This document shows, piece after piece, positions 43,289-54,537 of a stretch of 59,577 nt of DNA. Position 1 is the first letter of the stretch, and the number at the start of each line of letters is the position of its first letter. The DNA is taken from positions 1 to 59,577 of the forward strand of contig NZ_RAWE01000041.1 of NCBI RefSeq assembly GCF_003611695.1, in the 5' to 3' direction. The notes beneath the pieces were generated by a model that saw only the letters and a program-made list of their open reading frames with translations, was not told where the DNA came from and ran no database searches. Origin of the DNA: Corallococcus carmarthensis. Lineage in GTDB: Bacteria; Myxococcota; Myxococcia; Myxococcales; Myxococcaceae. A program made the translations under genes and the position numbers.

Positions 43289-44050
43289 ATGAGTCCCGCC
43301 GAGCACTTCCCCCTGTACCACCCGCCGGGGGCGCAGCGCGCGTTCGGATCCGACGATGCCACGCGCCGCTTCGCCAAGGTGGCCCAGCTCGAGCCGGGCT
43401 CGCGCGTGCTGGTGCTCGGCTGTGGTCCGGAGGGCAGCGCCGCCATGTTGCTGGCCCAGGAGCTGAAGTGCTCCGTGGTGGCCGTGGACACGGATGAAGC
43501 CCTGGTGTCGCCCGTGCGCGAGCGCGTGCGCTCCCAGGGCCTGACGGATCGCATCGAGGTGCGCCGCGTGGCGCCGGACGCGCTGGGCATGCTGGACGGC
43601 CCCTTCCACGGCATCCTCGTGCCGGGGCGCGTGCAGTACCCGCTGGACGTGTCGCTGCGCGTGTTCCGCCCGCTCCTGGGCAAGCGCGGCCGCGTGGGCT
43701 TCACCTTCCCGGCGCGCGTGGGCCGCTTCACGCCCAAGCCCGTGCTGGACTTCTGGGAGAAGCGCCTGGGCGCGCCGCTGCTCCTGCCGCGCGAGCTGCT
43801 GCAGGCGCTGGAGACCTCCGGCTTCGAGCCCGAGTCCGTGGAGTCGCTGCACGACACGGAGCTGGACGCGCTCTACAAGGAGATGGAAGCGCACCTGCCG
43901 GAGGCCGCGTCGCAGGAGAGCGCCGCCTTCCGCGAGGAGCTGGCTCTGCACCGCGAGCACAACCAGCGGCCGGGCGTCAGCTACGCGTTCGCCGTGGGAC
44001 GGCGCAAGGAGCCGGGTGAGAAGCCCCCGGCGTCGCGCGACCGCGGCTGA
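43289..44050 (+). CDS. SAM-dependent methyltransferase-like protein
   Basis: 253 residues. Motif I is VLVLGCGPEGSAAMLLAQ (~51-67), then VVAVDTDEALVSPVRERVRSQGLTDRIEVRRVAPDALGMLDGPFHGILVPGRVQYPLDVSLRVFRPLLGKRGRVGFTFPARVG covers the usual acidic post-strand 2 site and motif post-I. The HEHNQRPGVSYAFAVGRR end is strand plus loop. 'LGCGPEG' keeps Gly-Gly spacing of class I enzymes, so SAM binding is likely, but the pattern after strand 4 is unusual and the substrate is unknown. ATG at 43289 with GGGAGGA upstream. The 3' end faces the lipid kinase gene. Confidence 0.72.
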   Translation: MSPAEHFPLYHPPGAQRAFGSDDATRRFAKVAQLEPGSRVLVLGCGPEGSAAMLLAQELKCSVVAVDTDEALVSPVRERVRSQGLTDRIEVRRVAPDALGMLDGPFHGILVPGRVQYPLDVSLRVFRPLLGKRGRVGFTFPARVGRFTPKPVLDFWEKRLGAPLLLPRELLQALETSGFEPESVESLHDTELDALYKEMEAHLPEAASQESAAFREELALHREHNQRPGVSYAFAVGRRKEPGEKPPASRDRG

Positions 44051-44092
44051 GGCTCAAGAGCCGGGCAGGGGCTTGGGGGTGAAGCGCGGGGG

Positions 44093-44115
44093 AGGGCCCG
44101 GATGCGCAGGGCCCT
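44093..44115. terminator. Weak hairpin between convergent genes
   Basis: Perfect 7-bp inverted repeat AGGGCCC/GGGCCCT (44093-44099, 44109-44115) with a nine-base loop, between the ends of the methyltransferase (44050) and the lipid kinase (44129). No T run on either side, so only a possible bidirectional stop. Confidence 0.3.
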
Positions 44116-44128
44116 TCAACCGCCGGGA

Positions 44129-45217
44129 CTACTGCACGCCGTTGAAGTCGAGCAGCTCGATGGACTCGGGCGCCACGGACAGCGTGACCTGCTCGCGGTA
44201 GCCGGCCGCGTCGCCGCCGACCTGGAAGGGCATGGGGCGCGCGAAGCGGATGGTGACCTCGCGGGCGTGGAAGTCGTGCAGGCCTTCCGGAGCCCAGCGG
44301 CCGTTCCACAGGCGGGGCAGGTTGGCCAGCACCTGCGTGGGCGACACCTGGCCCAGGCGCAGCTGCAGGAAGCCCCGGCGATCATTCGCGTGGGGGAACA
44401 TGCGGAAGCCGTAGCCGTAGAAGGGCATGGTGCCCGCGGCGGCCATCATCAGCTTGCCCCGGAAGAGCAGCGCGCCCGGCGCCAGCGGCCCGCCCACGGC
44501 CTGGCCTTCCGCGCTCAGGCGGTAGGCCTCCGAAGGGCCGTTGACCACCTCGCACTCCACCAGCACGGAGCTGGTGAGGTAGTGCGGCACCGTCTTGAAG
44601 GCCACCGCGGAGAAGTAGCCGCCACCGCCGGACATGACCCGCTTGAACATGCCCTTGCCCAGCGACTCCTTCACGGCGATGTAGTCGTTGAGCACCTTGC
44701 CATCCACGCCCAGGCCCGCGAAGGGCGCGCGCTGGCCGTCCACCTGCACCAGGTCCATGGTGCGCACGCCGGGCACTTCCGCCGCGCGGGCGCGCACCAC
44801 GTCGTTGAGGATGCCGTCGCCGCGGGTGCTGGACGCGTTGACGAACGCCGCGATGCCGTTGCCCGTGCCCAGCTTGAGGATGCCGAAGCGCGGCGCGGCC
44901 TGGCCGGCGAACTTCCCGCGCGGGCCCACCTGCTGCAGCACCTCGTTGACGAAGCCCATGAAGGTGCCGTCGCCGCCGCCGGTGAAGACCGTGGGGTAGC
45001 CCCGCTCCAGCACCGTCTGCGCGATGCGGCGCGCATCCAGGGGCGAGCGCGACAGGAACAGGTCCTCCTCCGGCACCACGTGGGACAGCAGCTTGACCAC
45101 CCGGGCGTCCACCTTGCGGGCATTCGCGTTCAGCAGCACCGCGACCTTCGGTTCGGCGGACGGAAGCGCCGACGGCGAGCGGCGGAAGTCCGTTGAACGG
45201 AGGGGCTGAACCAGCAT
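44129..45217 (-). CDS. Diacylglycerol kinase family lipid kinase (YegS/DagK-like)
   Basis: 362 residues from ATG 45217, preferred because GGAG stands six bases upstream; the longer in-frame start (45289) is not needed. Catalytic domain: [75 protein letters not shown], where GGGDGTF is the nucleotide-binding signature, followed by [17 protein letters not shown] ('G-LPLGTGND'-like). The second lobe has [22 protein letters not shown] and beta-strand pairs to the end. Members phosphorylate lipids such as diacylglycerol, sphingoid or isoprenoid bases. Normal length. It is divergent from dnaK across 405 bases. Confidence 0.88.
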   Translation of the reverse strand: MLVQPLRSTDFRRSPSALPSAEPKVAVLLNANARKVDARVVKLLSHVVPEEDLFLSRSPLDARRIAQTVLERGYPTVFTGGGDGTFMGFVNEVLQQVGPRGKFAGQAAPRFGILKLGTGNGIAAFVNASSTRGDGILNDVVRARAAEVPGVRTMDLVQVDGQRAPFAGLGVDGKVLNDYIAVKESLGKGMFKRVMSGGGGYFSAVAFKTVPHYLTSSVLVECEVVNGPSEAYRLSAEGQAVGGPLAPGALLFRGKLMMAAAGTMPFYGYGFRMFPHANDRRGFLQLRLGQVSPTQVLANLPRLWNGRWAPEGLHDFHAREVTIRFARPMPFQVGGDAAGYREQVTLSVAPESIELLDFNGVQ

Positions 45218-45538
45218 GGACGACTCCAAAGGGGCGGGGAGCGGTATGACAGCGCTGACGCGGTTTGCACTGTGCACTTTTCTCGCCAACCCTTGACGCG
45301 TGGCGTCGGCCGGGTGGCTGGAAGTGATTCCGAGGGGTTGAACGGTCCGCTGGTGTCCAATATGCCCGCCCGGTTGCTACCGCGGGGTGACGGCAGTGTA
45401 GAGCGCGTTACGCACCCGTGGCGTGCGGATGGCGTTCCGGTGACACGCCGCTTCCCGGGCCTGCGCACTGCGCTACGCACCGAGCGTCATCACCTTTGCG
45501 CTGGGTGCCCGGGCCTGCGGGGAAACCCGCCCTCGCGT
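45218..45538. other. Intergenic region with no supported gene
   Basis: Between the lipid kinase and dnaK promoter. Frames here are open only because of high GC; I see no ribosome-site/start pair with coding periodicity, no tRNA, and no convincing CIRCE inverted repeat upstream of dnaK. It presumably holds promoters for both directions. Confidence 0.5.
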
Positions 45539-45566
45539 TTGACACGCCGGGGGGGGTGGTTACGTT
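45539..45566 (+). promoter_or_regulatory. Candidate sigma70-type promoter of dnaK
   Basis: TTGACA at 45539-45544 and TACGTT at 45561-45566, with a 16-base spacer, ~57 bases before the dnaK GTG. The -35 is consensus, the -10 only fair. A heat-shock promoter or CIRCE site was not recognised. Confidence 0.4.
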
Positions 45567-45622
45567 GGGCATACATCGGGATTTCGCAGGAAAAACGCAG
45601 TCATTTCCAGAGGATGGGAACC

Positions 45623-47536
<1,914 letters not shown>

Positions 47537-47578
47537 GGCCGTGAGCCTCCCGCCGCCTGGCGGGGGCTGAAGTCCGAG

Positions 47579-47616
47579 GGCCGGTGCTCCGGAAGGGGCG
47601 CCGGCCTTCGTCTTTT
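47579..47616 (+). terminator. Rho-independent terminator downstream of dnaK
   Basis: GGCCGGTGC arm at 47579-47588 pairs with GGCGCCGGCC at 47597-47606 (one G/U and loop GGAAGG-like), followed by TCGTCTTTT at 47609-47616. Lies 43 bases after the dnaK stop. Confidence 0.65.
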
Positions 47617-47751
47617 CCGGCGCGGTGGACGGGTGTGCCGGACGCGGGATGAGGGCCGGGAGCAACCCCGCGATTTCACGCGGGCGCGGGTGGCGGGCGC
47701 GCTGCAAGGGGCGGGCGGGTCCCTCGCTGTCCTCCACCCAGGTGTCCCGCC

Positions 47752-48609
47752 ATGTCCCGCATCGACTCCCTGTTGTCCGGCGTCCTCCCCGACCTCGCCG
47801 CCCCCGAGGGCGCATCCCTTCCCCTGGCCACGCGCCCGGAGGCGCCTTCACGGACGACGGCCGCTCCGGCCAACTCCGTGGAGGTGTTTCGGGGGGCCGG
47901 CGCGCCGGCCGCGAGTCCCGCGCGGACGCCGCAGGTGGCGCCCCGGGCGCGGGAGGGCAACGGCTTCGACTTCTGCGTGGGGGGCGCGTTCCCGCCGAAG
48001 CCCACGGGCTCGCTGAAGGAGCAGGTGAAGCAGGGCGCGCGGCTCCTGGAGCAGACCCAGGCCGCAGCCTTCAGCGTGACGCTCGACAAGGGCTCCGCGA
48101 TGGATACGTACGCGCGCACGCAGCTGGGGCACCTGGACCCGAGCCCGCCCATCGCGGGCGCGCCCACGGCGCTCACCGACTACACCAGCACGATTCCCGG
48201 CGTCTCCGCGAAGGCGGCCTTCGAGGCCTTCGTCGGCAACCCGGAGCTGCTCTTCGGCGCGGCGGGCATCTCGCTGCGGCCGGCGGCGCGCGCGCTGACG
48301 GATGGCGCCCGGCTGTTCCTGGAGGAGCAGGGGCCGCCGCCGGTGTGGGCGCCCATCGCCGTGAAGCTCAACGAGACGGAGCGCGTCGTCCACATCACCA
48401 CCCTGGACGGACACCCGCTGCGCGGCACCAACCAGTTCGTTTTCGACGACGACGGCAGCGGAGGCACGCGCATCCGACAGTACTCTGCCTTCCAGGGCAG
48501 CTCTCCCGCGACGTCAGTGGGGCTCGTGCTGATGGATCCTATTGAACGGCAGCACGACATCTGGCGCAGTGTGCACGGACAACTGCATGAGATGCTCAAG
48601 CCGCGTTGA
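47752..48609 (+). CDS. Hypothetical protein, 285 residues
   Basis: ATG at 47752 (TCCCGCC before it is not a strong ribosome site). The first ~90 residues are Ala/Pro-rich and probably unstructured. From ~90 on (LKEQVKQGARLLEQTQAAAFSVTLDKGSAMDTYARTQLG) a folded part follows. The end, WAPIAVKLNETERVVHITTLDGHPLRGTNQFVFDDDGSGGTRIRQYSAFQGSSPATSVGLVLMDPIERQHDIWRSVHGQLHEML, has paired strands and a helix, which is the order of a small START/DUF1990-like beta-sheet with a closing helix, but I cannot confirm it. No signal peptide. I do not recognise a family. It ends 27 bases before the next gene. Confidence 0.55.
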   Translation: MSRIDSLLSGVLPDLAAPEGASLPLATRPEAPSRTTAAPANSVEVFRGAGAPAASPARTPQVAPRAREGNGFDFCVGGAFPPKPTGSLKEQVKQGARLLEQTQAAAFSVTLDKGSAMDTYARTQLGHLDPSPPIAGAPTALTDYTSTIPGVSAKAAFEAFVGNPELLFGAAGISLRPAARALTDGARLFLEEQGPPPVWAPIAVKLNETERVVHITTLDGHPLRGTNQFVFDDDGSGGTRIRQYSAFQGSSPATSVGLVLMDPIERQHDIWRSVHGQLHEMLKPR

Positions 48610-48636
48610 CATACTGGGCCCAGGGGAAGGTGACGC

Positions 48637-49044
48637 ATGACGACGCTCCAGACGACACCGCCGGGACATGACGTGGTCCTCTACGACAGCCACTGCCGCG
48701 TGTGCAGCGGCGCCGCGCGGGAGATGCGCAAGCTGGTGGGCGGGCAGGGCACGGAGCTGCTTTCGTTCCGCGACGAGGGCGTCCTGAACGCCTTCCCGGG
48801 CGTGAGCTTCGAGCGCTGTGAGAAGGCCATGCAGCTCATCCAGGCGGATGGCACGGTGTTGGAGGGCGCGGAGGCCATCGTCCGCGCGCTGGGCCGGCGG
48901 CCGTTGGGGCGGCTGCTCTACGTGTACTACGTCCCGGGGCTGCGGCAGCTGGCGGACGCGGTGTATGGGGTGGTGGCCCGCTACCGCTTCCGCATCGCGG
49001 GTCGCAACTGCCCCGACGGGGCCTGCGCGGTGCACTTCAAATAG
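48637..49044 (+). CDS. DCC-type thiol-disulfide oxidoreductase (DUF393)
   Basis: 135 residues. VVLYDSHCRVCSGAAREMRKLVGGQGTELLSFRDEGVLNAFPGVSFERCEKAMQLIQADGTVLEGAEAIVRALGRRPLGRLLYVYYVPGLRQLADAVYGVVARYRFRIAGRNCPDGACAVHF. The CRVC pair in YDSHCRVC is the redox motif of DUF393/DCC1 proteins (thioredoxin-like fold), and the last part includes more cysteines (NCPDGACA) that may form a second dithiol. Proteins of this class are small, cytoplasmic or membrane-linked thiol oxidoreductases with poorly known partners. It starts 28 bases after the previous gene and lies 52 bases before the MoxR ATPase gene. Confidence 0.85.
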   Translation: MTTLQTTPPGHDVVLYDSHCRVCSGAAREMRKLVGGQGTELLSFRDEGVLNAFPGVSFERCEKAMQLIQADGTVLEGAEAIVRALGRRPLGRLLYVYYVPGLRQLADAVYGVVARYRFRIAGRNCPDGACAVHFK

Positions 49045-49095
49045 GGGGAGGGGCACGGGTAGCATGCGGCCTTCCCCGCATCCCCTGGCCCTTTC

Positions 49096-51624
49096 GTGAC
49101 TTCGCCTCCACCCAACCTGCAGGCCGCCCAGTCCTTTCGCCGCTTCTTCGGGGAGCTGAGAGAGACGTACCTGGAGCGGGAGACGCTGTTCACGCAGATT
49201 GAGCTGGCGCTGCTCTGCCGGGAGCACGTGCTGGTGGTGGGGCCGCCCGGGACGGCGAAGAGCGCCGTGGCCAGCGCTGTCCTGGGGCGCATCACCGACG
49301 AGGTGTCCGGGCTGCCGTCGCTGTTCTCCAAGCAGATCGCGGAGACCACCCTGCAGACGGATCTCATCGGTCCGGTGGACTTCAAGGTCCTCACGGAGAC
49401 GGGGCGCACCGAGTACCTCACCGACGAGGGCATGCTGGGGGCGGTGCACGCGTTCCTGGATGAAGTCTTCGACGGCCGGGACATGCTGCTGCGCTCCATC
49501 CTCAACGTGATGTACGAGCGGGAGCTGAAGCACGGCCGCAAGGTGACGGCAGGCCGCACTGAATGCGTGGTGATGACGAGCAACCGGTACCTCACGGAGG
49601 TGCTCGCGCGCTCGCCGGAGCTGCTGCTGGCGTTCGCGGACCGGTTGAGCTTCATCAGCTTCGTGCCCAAGGCCTTCGCCCGCCGGGAGAGCCGGGCCGC
49701 CATGCTGCACCGCTTCGTGCACGGGACGCGGCCGGACCTGCGCGCCACGCTGACGCTCCAGCAGTTGGATCTGCTCCAGGACGCGGTGGCCCAGGTGAAG
49801 GTGCCCGGCCACGTGCTGGAGGGCGTGGAGATGCTGACGGACGCGCTGGAGCGCGCGCTCGTGGCGCAGGTGTCGAAGCTGCCGGACTACGTGCCCACGA
49901 AGTACTTCTCCCAGCGCTCGGTGGTGAAGGCGCTCTGGACGCTGAAGGCCGCGGTGGTGCGCGATCAGATCTACCGCCGTCCGGACCGGCCGCTCGAGGC
50001 GACGGTGGAGGACCTGGACGCGCTGCGCTGGTTCTTCCTGCTGGGCGGCCCGCCCGCGGCGGAGGCGGACGCGCTGCTCAAGTCCGCGGTGGATCCGCGC
50101 GAGCGGGCGCAGCTGGAGATCGTCCGGCTGGAGCAGCGCACCTTCGACGAGGTGCTGGGCAAGGTGCGCCAGGAGCTGGGCGGCGGCGTGGAGCGCGAGG
50201 CGACGACGCTCGCGGCCGCCGACGACGTGAACGCCGCGGAGGCCTTGAGCCGCAACTGGCAGGCGGGCGTGGTGTCCACCACCGCGCGTGGCGTGCTGGG
50301 CAAGCTGGTTCCCGGGCCGCGCCACGGCCAGAACCGCGCCCCGCTGCTGGTGGCGGCGCGTGCGCTGGTGAGCGCGCTGGAGCAGCGGCTATCGCGCGGC
50401 ATGGCGGGGCAGGGCGAGGGACGTGGCGGCGTGGCGTTGCTCATCGCCATCCGCGACGTCCTGGAGCTGAGCCGGGCGGTGCCGGAGCTGCGGCCGGGCT
50501 ACCCCGCGCTTTGCGAGGCGTCCGCGCGGTTCCTGGAGCAGGCGCTGGAGATGAGCGCGTCCGCGGCGGAGGGGCTCGCCTTCGAGGACAGCGTGAAGAT
50601 GGAGTGGCTGGTCGGACTCGCGGAGAACCTGGAGGAGGAGCTGGGCGTGATGGGCTCGCTGGCGGCGATGCTCAGCGAGGCGGTGCCCTCCCTCCACGAG
50701 CGGCTGCGCGACGCGGACCGGGACACGCGCCGCCGGGTGGTGGCCGCGCTCCGGCGCCGGGTCTCCGCGGCGTTCCCCGCGCAGGCGCCCCGGGGCCGCA
50801 AGGATCCACTGGATGCGCTGTCCGCGGACTCGCGTCGGCTCACCCAGCTGGAGAACGCCCTGACGGCGCTGGACCCCTCGCAGGCCGGGTTGAAGCAGGA
50901 GCTGCTCCGGCCGCTGAGCCTGGCGTATGCGCGCGAAGTGCTGGGGGCGACCCCGTTCGAGCGCATCGAGCAGTACGGCCGCGCGGTGCAGGCGGTGGCG
51001 GAGAACCTGCGGCGCGAGGGCGTGACGGCGGAGCCGGTGCTCGCCGAGTGCCGCGACCTGATGGAGACCCGCCTCCGGGAGCACGCCCGCGTGCTGTCGC
51101 GCGAGGTGGCCAGCCCCCCGCCTGCCCCCAACGCCGTGCTCAACGGCGACGCGTACACCTACTACCGGGGCGAGCTGACCGCGCAGGCTCCCGACGGCGA
51201 GCTGACCGCGCTGGTGGGCCTGGACGGGCAGCTGATGGCGGCGCGTCCGCCGTCCGCGTCGGCGTTCCTCTCCGACACGGTGCGCGCGGCGGTGGCCGAG
51301 GCGGAGCTGTCCTTCCTCCAGTCGCGCATCAAGTACCTGCGCAGCTGGTTGACGCAGTTGCTGTCCGCGCTGCCGGCACCGGACGCGCTCAACGGCCGTG
51401 CCGACGCGGAGCGCACCTTCGAGCGGCTGGTTCGCAGCCGCTTCCCCCAGCTCGCGCTCAAGGAGGGCGAACTGGTGCGGCTCAAGGCCACCCTGGGCCT
51501 GCTGGAGACGCTGCCGGGCGAACTGGGAGAGAGCGCGCGCAAGCTGTCCGCCCAGCTTCGTGGCATCGACGAGGACTTCGGACGCTTCAGCCGGCAGGTG
51601 CTGGAGCGGCGGACCGCGCAGTGA
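49096..51624 (+). CDS. MoxR-type AAA+ ATPase with long helical C-terminus
   Basis: 842 residues from GTG 49096. AAA+ core: ELALLCREHVLVVGPPGTAKSAVASAVL (Walker A G49PPGTAKS56), QTDLIGPVDFKVLTETGRTEYLTDEGMLGAVHAFLDEVFDGRD (Walker B D122-E123) and VMTSNRYLTEVLARSPELLLAFADRLSFISFV (sensor 1). MoxR ATPases pair with a VWA protein, which is the next gene here, and act as folding or assembly chaperones (as RavA-ViaA, CoxD/E). The C-terminal ~500 residues are mainly alpha-helical with many heptads, longer than RavA (~500 residues). The cargo is unknown; no metal enzyme or transport operon is adjacent. Confidence 0.85.
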   Translation: MTSPPPNLQAAQSFRRFFGELRETYLERETLFTQIELALLCREHVLVVGPPGTAKSAVASAVLGRITDEVSGLPSLFSKQIAETTLQTDLIGPVDFKVLTETGRTEYLTDEGMLGAVHAFLDEVFDGRDMLLRSILNVMYERELKHGRKVTAGRTECVVMTSNRYLTEVLARSPELLLAFADRLSFISFVPKAFARRESRAAMLHRFVHGTRPDLRATLTLQQLDLLQDAVAQVKVPGHVLEGVEMLTDALERALVAQVSKLPDYVPTKYFSQRSVVKALWTLKAAVVRDQIYRRPDRPLEATVEDLDALRWFFLLGGPPAAEADALLKSAVDPRERAQLEIVRLEQRTFDEVLGKVRQELGGGVEREATTLAAADDVNAAEALSRNWQAGVVSTTARGVLGKLVPGPRHGQNRAPLLVAARALVSALEQRLSRGMAGQGEGRGGVALLIAIRDVLELSRAVPELRPGYPALCEASARFLEQALEMSASAAEGLAFEDSVKMEWLVGLAENLEEELGVMGSLAAMLSEAVPSLHERLRDADRDTRRRVVAALRRRVSAAFPAQAPRGRKDPLDALSADSRRLTQLENALTALDPSQAGLKQELLRPLSLAYAREVLGATPFERIEQYGRAVQAVAENLRREGVTAEPVLAECRDLMETRLREHARVLSREVASPPPAPNAVLNGDAYTYYRGELTAQAPDGELTALVGLDGQLMAARPPSASAFLSDTVRAAVAEAELSFLQSRIKYLRSWLTQLLSALPAPDALNGRADAERTFERLVRSRFPQLALKEGELVRLKATLGLLETLPGELGESARKLSAQLRGIDEDFGRFSRQVLERRTAQ

Positions 51625-51659
51625 GCGCCGGGGCCGTGCACGGAAGGCGGCGCTGAGAC

Positions 51660-53942
51660 GTGCTGGCGCGTCGGCTCACCCCTCTGCGGCAGCGCCTGGA
51701 TGCGCTCCGCCAACCCACGGCGGCCCGTAGCGGCGCGTGGTCCTGGCCCTTCGGCCGCAAGCTGAAGGGGGCGGAGGACCTGTCCCTGCCGGTGCTCGTG
51801 GCGCTCGATCGCGAGCTGGACCGCGTGGGCGTCCACACCGCCGCCGATGCGCGGCTGTTGCTCGCGCTGGGCACCCAGCGGGGCAGGGCGGGTGCGCTCG
51901 CGCAGGGGCTCGCGGCGCGCGCGAACCAGGCCCTGGAGGAATACGAGGAGTGCCTGCGCCTCGTGGAGCGGGCGCACCGCTCTGGAGAGATGCCCGCGGG
52001 TGCGCTGACCGCGCTCGACCGGGGCTTCGTGCGGCTGGCCCGCGCGGTGAAGGTGGCGGACCTCTTCGGACGTCCGCTGGAAGCGCAGGGCGGGGACGAC
52101 GCGCCGTTCGAAATCTTCGAGCGCCCGAGCGAGACGACCCGCGAGAGGCCACCGGGCAACGCGCGCCTGGCCATCGCGGAGCTGCTGGCCGCCCGTGCGC
52201 GGGACAACGTCATCGACCTGGTGCAGAAGCGGCGCGACCTGGACCTGGCCCACGAGATGCTGCTGCGCCTGGGCACGACGGACGCGGACCGCGCCCGGAG
52301 CATGGCGTTGCGTAACGACGTGGCGGAGGCGCGTGAGCGGGTGCGCGAGGTGCCGCCCACGCGCTCCCTGGAGGCGCTGGTGCGCGGCGTGCGGGAGACC
52401 GCCCAGAAGGATCCCCGGGGCGCCTACCGTTCGCTGCAGGGCCTCTACGAGCGCGCCATCGAGGCGGGGGACGCGGAGCTGGCCTCGGCGGCGCGGCGTG
52501 CGCTGACGCCGTTGCTGCCCCCGGAGTCCCGGCTGACGCGGATGGTGGAGGAGGCGGAGGCGGGCTCGCGGCTGCAGTGGCTGGGGGAGGCGGATGCCGA
52601 GGCGGACTCCGGGCGCGAGGCCGAGGACGCTCCGGACGAGCAGCTCGCGGACCTGGCGTTCTCACTGAAGCCGGAACAGCTGGCCACGTTCGACCTGGCG
52701 GCCGGGTGCGCGCGCTACTTCGACGTGGAGGACGCGTTGTCGGAGGAGATCGTGGAGAAGGACGCCGCCGCCGCGCGGGCCGTCCCGCGTCAGGTGTCCT
52801 ATCCGACGCAGACGATGTCGTTCGCCACGACGGGGAGCCTGGACGAGGTTCATCACTTCGTCATCACGGATCCGCGGCGCCTCCTCCAGGACCTGGCGGC
52901 ACACCGTCAGCTCGTGCGCACCTACCTGGACGACGCGCCACCTCCCAAGCCGCGCAAGGTGAAGCGCACCGCCGTGCGCGTCTACGTCTGTGATGCCTCT
53001 GGCTCCATGCACGGCGCGCGGGCGCGCTTCCGCGACGCGCTGATCATCGCGGAGCTGAACAACCTGCGCGTGAAGGCGCGGCGCGGAGAGAACTTCGACC
53101 CGCTCTACTTCAGCTTCTTCAACGACGTGCCCACGGAGCTGGCCCGCGTGGACACCGCCGCGGAGGCGACCCGGCAGATTGAAAAGCTCTTCCGGGACTC
53201 GCCCGCGGAAGGGCAGACGGACATCTCGCTGGCCCTGCTGTCCGCGTTCGACTCCATCCGCGCCGCGCAGGGGCGTGACCCGTACCTCGCGCGCGCCACG
53301 GTGGTGCTCATCACCGACGGAGAGGACCGCGTGGACCTGGACCTCATCCGCCGCACCCGCGCGCCCATGGGGGCCCTGGACATCGCACTGAGCTTCATCT
53401 CGCTGGGCGAGGAGAACCCGGACCTCAAGTCCCTGGTGCTGGAGCAGCGCGCCGCCGGAGGCCGTGCCTTCTACCACCCGCTCTCCGATGAGGAGATCCG
53501 CTGGGCGCGCACGGAGTTCGACACGCCCTGGCGCACGCTCCTTCCGCGCGATGTGCCGGCCTCGCTGGAGGCCCTGGAGGCGCTGGCCCCGCATCTGGAT
53601 GCGCTGGAGGCGGTGGCGGCGGGCCGCGCGCTCGGGACGGGCGTTGCCGTGGAGGCCTCCTTCGATGCGCTCTTTCCTTCCTCGCCCGCGGCGCCCACCG
53701 TGCCGGAGGCGCCCGGCATGGAACTCGTGGCGCGGGTGAAGGACATCCTGGAGGCGGTGGGCGAGGCCGCGTCGCTTGCTCCCGCCGACCGGCGCGCGAC
53801 GGAGAGCGTGGTGCTCCTGCAGCACCTGCTGTCCATCTACGGACTCACACCCGCGCGCTACCTGGCCGTGCTGTCCGGCGGCGGGCGCCCGGTGGGAGAG
53901 GCGTTGGAACGGGTCCGGCTGCTCTGCCGCCCGTTCGGGTAG
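51660..53942 (+). CDS. VWA domain protein, partner of the MoxR ATPase
   Basis: 760 residues from GTG 51660, 35 bases after the ATPase stop. The first ~430 residues are helical and acidic with low similarity to anything I recognise. The von Willebrand A domain starts near VRVYVCDASGSMHGARARFRDALIIAELNNLRVKARRGENFDPLYFSFFNDVPTEL (DxSxS MIDAS, Asp443 region), continues with AEGQTDISLALLSAFDSI (Thr) and ATVVLITDGEDRVDLDLI (Asp) and ends near ~620. All three MIDAS segments are intact, so metal binding is likely. It resembles ViaA/CoxE partners of MoxR ATPases, with a larger N-terminal helical part. Role: adapter that passes substrates to the ATPase, by analogy. Confidence 0.83.
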   Translation: MLARRLTPLRQRLDALRQPTAARSGAWSWPFGRKLKGAEDLSLPVLVALDRELDRVGVHTAADARLLLALGTQRGRAGALAQGLAARANQALEEYEECLRLVERAHRSGEMPAGALTALDRGFVRLARAVKVADLFGRPLEAQGGDDAPFEIFERPSETTRERPPGNARLAIAELLAARARDNVIDLVQKRRDLDLAHEMLLRLGTTDADRARSMALRNDVAEARERVREVPPTRSLEALVRGVRETAQKDPRGAYRSLQGLYERAIEAGDAELASAARRALTPLLPPESRLTRMVEEAEAGSRLQWLGEADAEADSGREAEDAPDEQLADLAFSLKPEQLATFDLAAGCARYFDVEDALSEEIVEKDAAAARAVPRQVSYPTQTMSFATTGSLDEVHHFVITDPRRLLQDLAAHRQLVRTYLDDAPPPKPRKVKRTAVRVYVCDASGSMHGARARFRDALIIAELNNLRVKARRGENFDPLYFSFFNDVPTELARVDTAAEATRQIEKLFRDSPAEGQTDISLALLSAFDSIRAAQGRDPYLARATVVLITDGEDRVDLDLIRRTRAPMGALDIALSFISLGEENPDLKSLVLEQRAAGGRAFYHPLSDEEIRWARTEFDTPWRTLLPRDVPASLEALEALAPHLDALEAVAAGRALGTGVAVEASFDALFPSSPAAPTVPEAPGMELVARVKDILEAVGEAASLAPADRRATESVVLLQHLLSIYGLTPARYLAVLSGGGRPVGEALERVRLLCRPFG

Positions 53943-53959
53943 GCTTCAAGGCACGCGCC

Positions 53960-54529
53960 ATGTTCGGCTTCCTCAAACGCAAGAAGACGCCTCCGGCGCC
54001 CGTGGACCCGCTGGCCACGTTCGACCGGCTCATCGAGGACCTGGAGCGCCAGGCGGCCGAGGTGCGCAAGTCCGCCGCCACGCTGCTGGCCCTCAAGGGC
54101 GAGCTCTCCCGCGGGGTGACGCGCTACACGGCCCGCCTGGGAGACATCGCCGGGCGGCGCCAGACGGCGCACGACCGGGGCGACGCGAAGGGAGTGGGCG
54201 TGCTGGAGCGCGACCGCGTGCAGACCGAACGCCTGCTGGAGTCCACGCGCGAGTCGCTGCGGCGCGCGGAGCGGGACTCGGAGCTGCTGCTCGGCGCGGC
54301 CAGCGAGCTGGGCGAGCGCGTGGCGGACCTGCGCATCGAACGGGAGAGCGCATCCGCGCGGATGGCCGCCGGCGGCGTCGTCACCGAGGCGCTGCGCGAG
54401 CAGGTGGAGCGCTTCGACCGGGTGATGGCGCTGGAGGCCGCGCGCGACGAGGTGGAGAAGGCGCACGCCCTGGCGGACATCTACCGCGAGGAGCACGTGC
54501 CCCCAGCGGCGCCCGAGCGCGTGAAGTAG
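53960..54529 (+). CDS. Coiled-coil protein of the MoxR-VWA operon
   Basis: 189 residues, 17 bases after the VWA gene. After MFGFLKRKKTPPAPVDP comes almost pure coiled coil: LATFDRLIEDLERQAAEVRKSAATLLALKGELSRGVTRYTARLGDI, then DRVQTERLLESTRESLRRAERDSELLLGAASELGERVADLRIERESASARMAAGGVVTEALREQVERFDRVMALEAARDEVEKAHALADIYREEH. The start resembles PspA/IM30-type proteins (a short basic head followed by long helices), but no PspA motif is definite. It could be a scaffold or adaptor for the MoxR-VWA complex. Its 3' end lies eight bases from the convergent diadenylate cyclase gene. Confidence 0.65.
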   Translation: MFGFLKRKKTPPAPVDPLATFDRLIEDLERQAAEVRKSAATLLALKGELSRGVTRYTARLGDIAGRRQTAHDRGDAKGVGVLERDRVQTERLLESTRESLRRAERDSELLLGAASELGERVADLRIERESASARMAAGGVVTEALREQVERFDRVMALEAARDEVEKAHALADIYREEHVPPAAPERVK

Positions 54530-54537
54530 GGGAGCGC

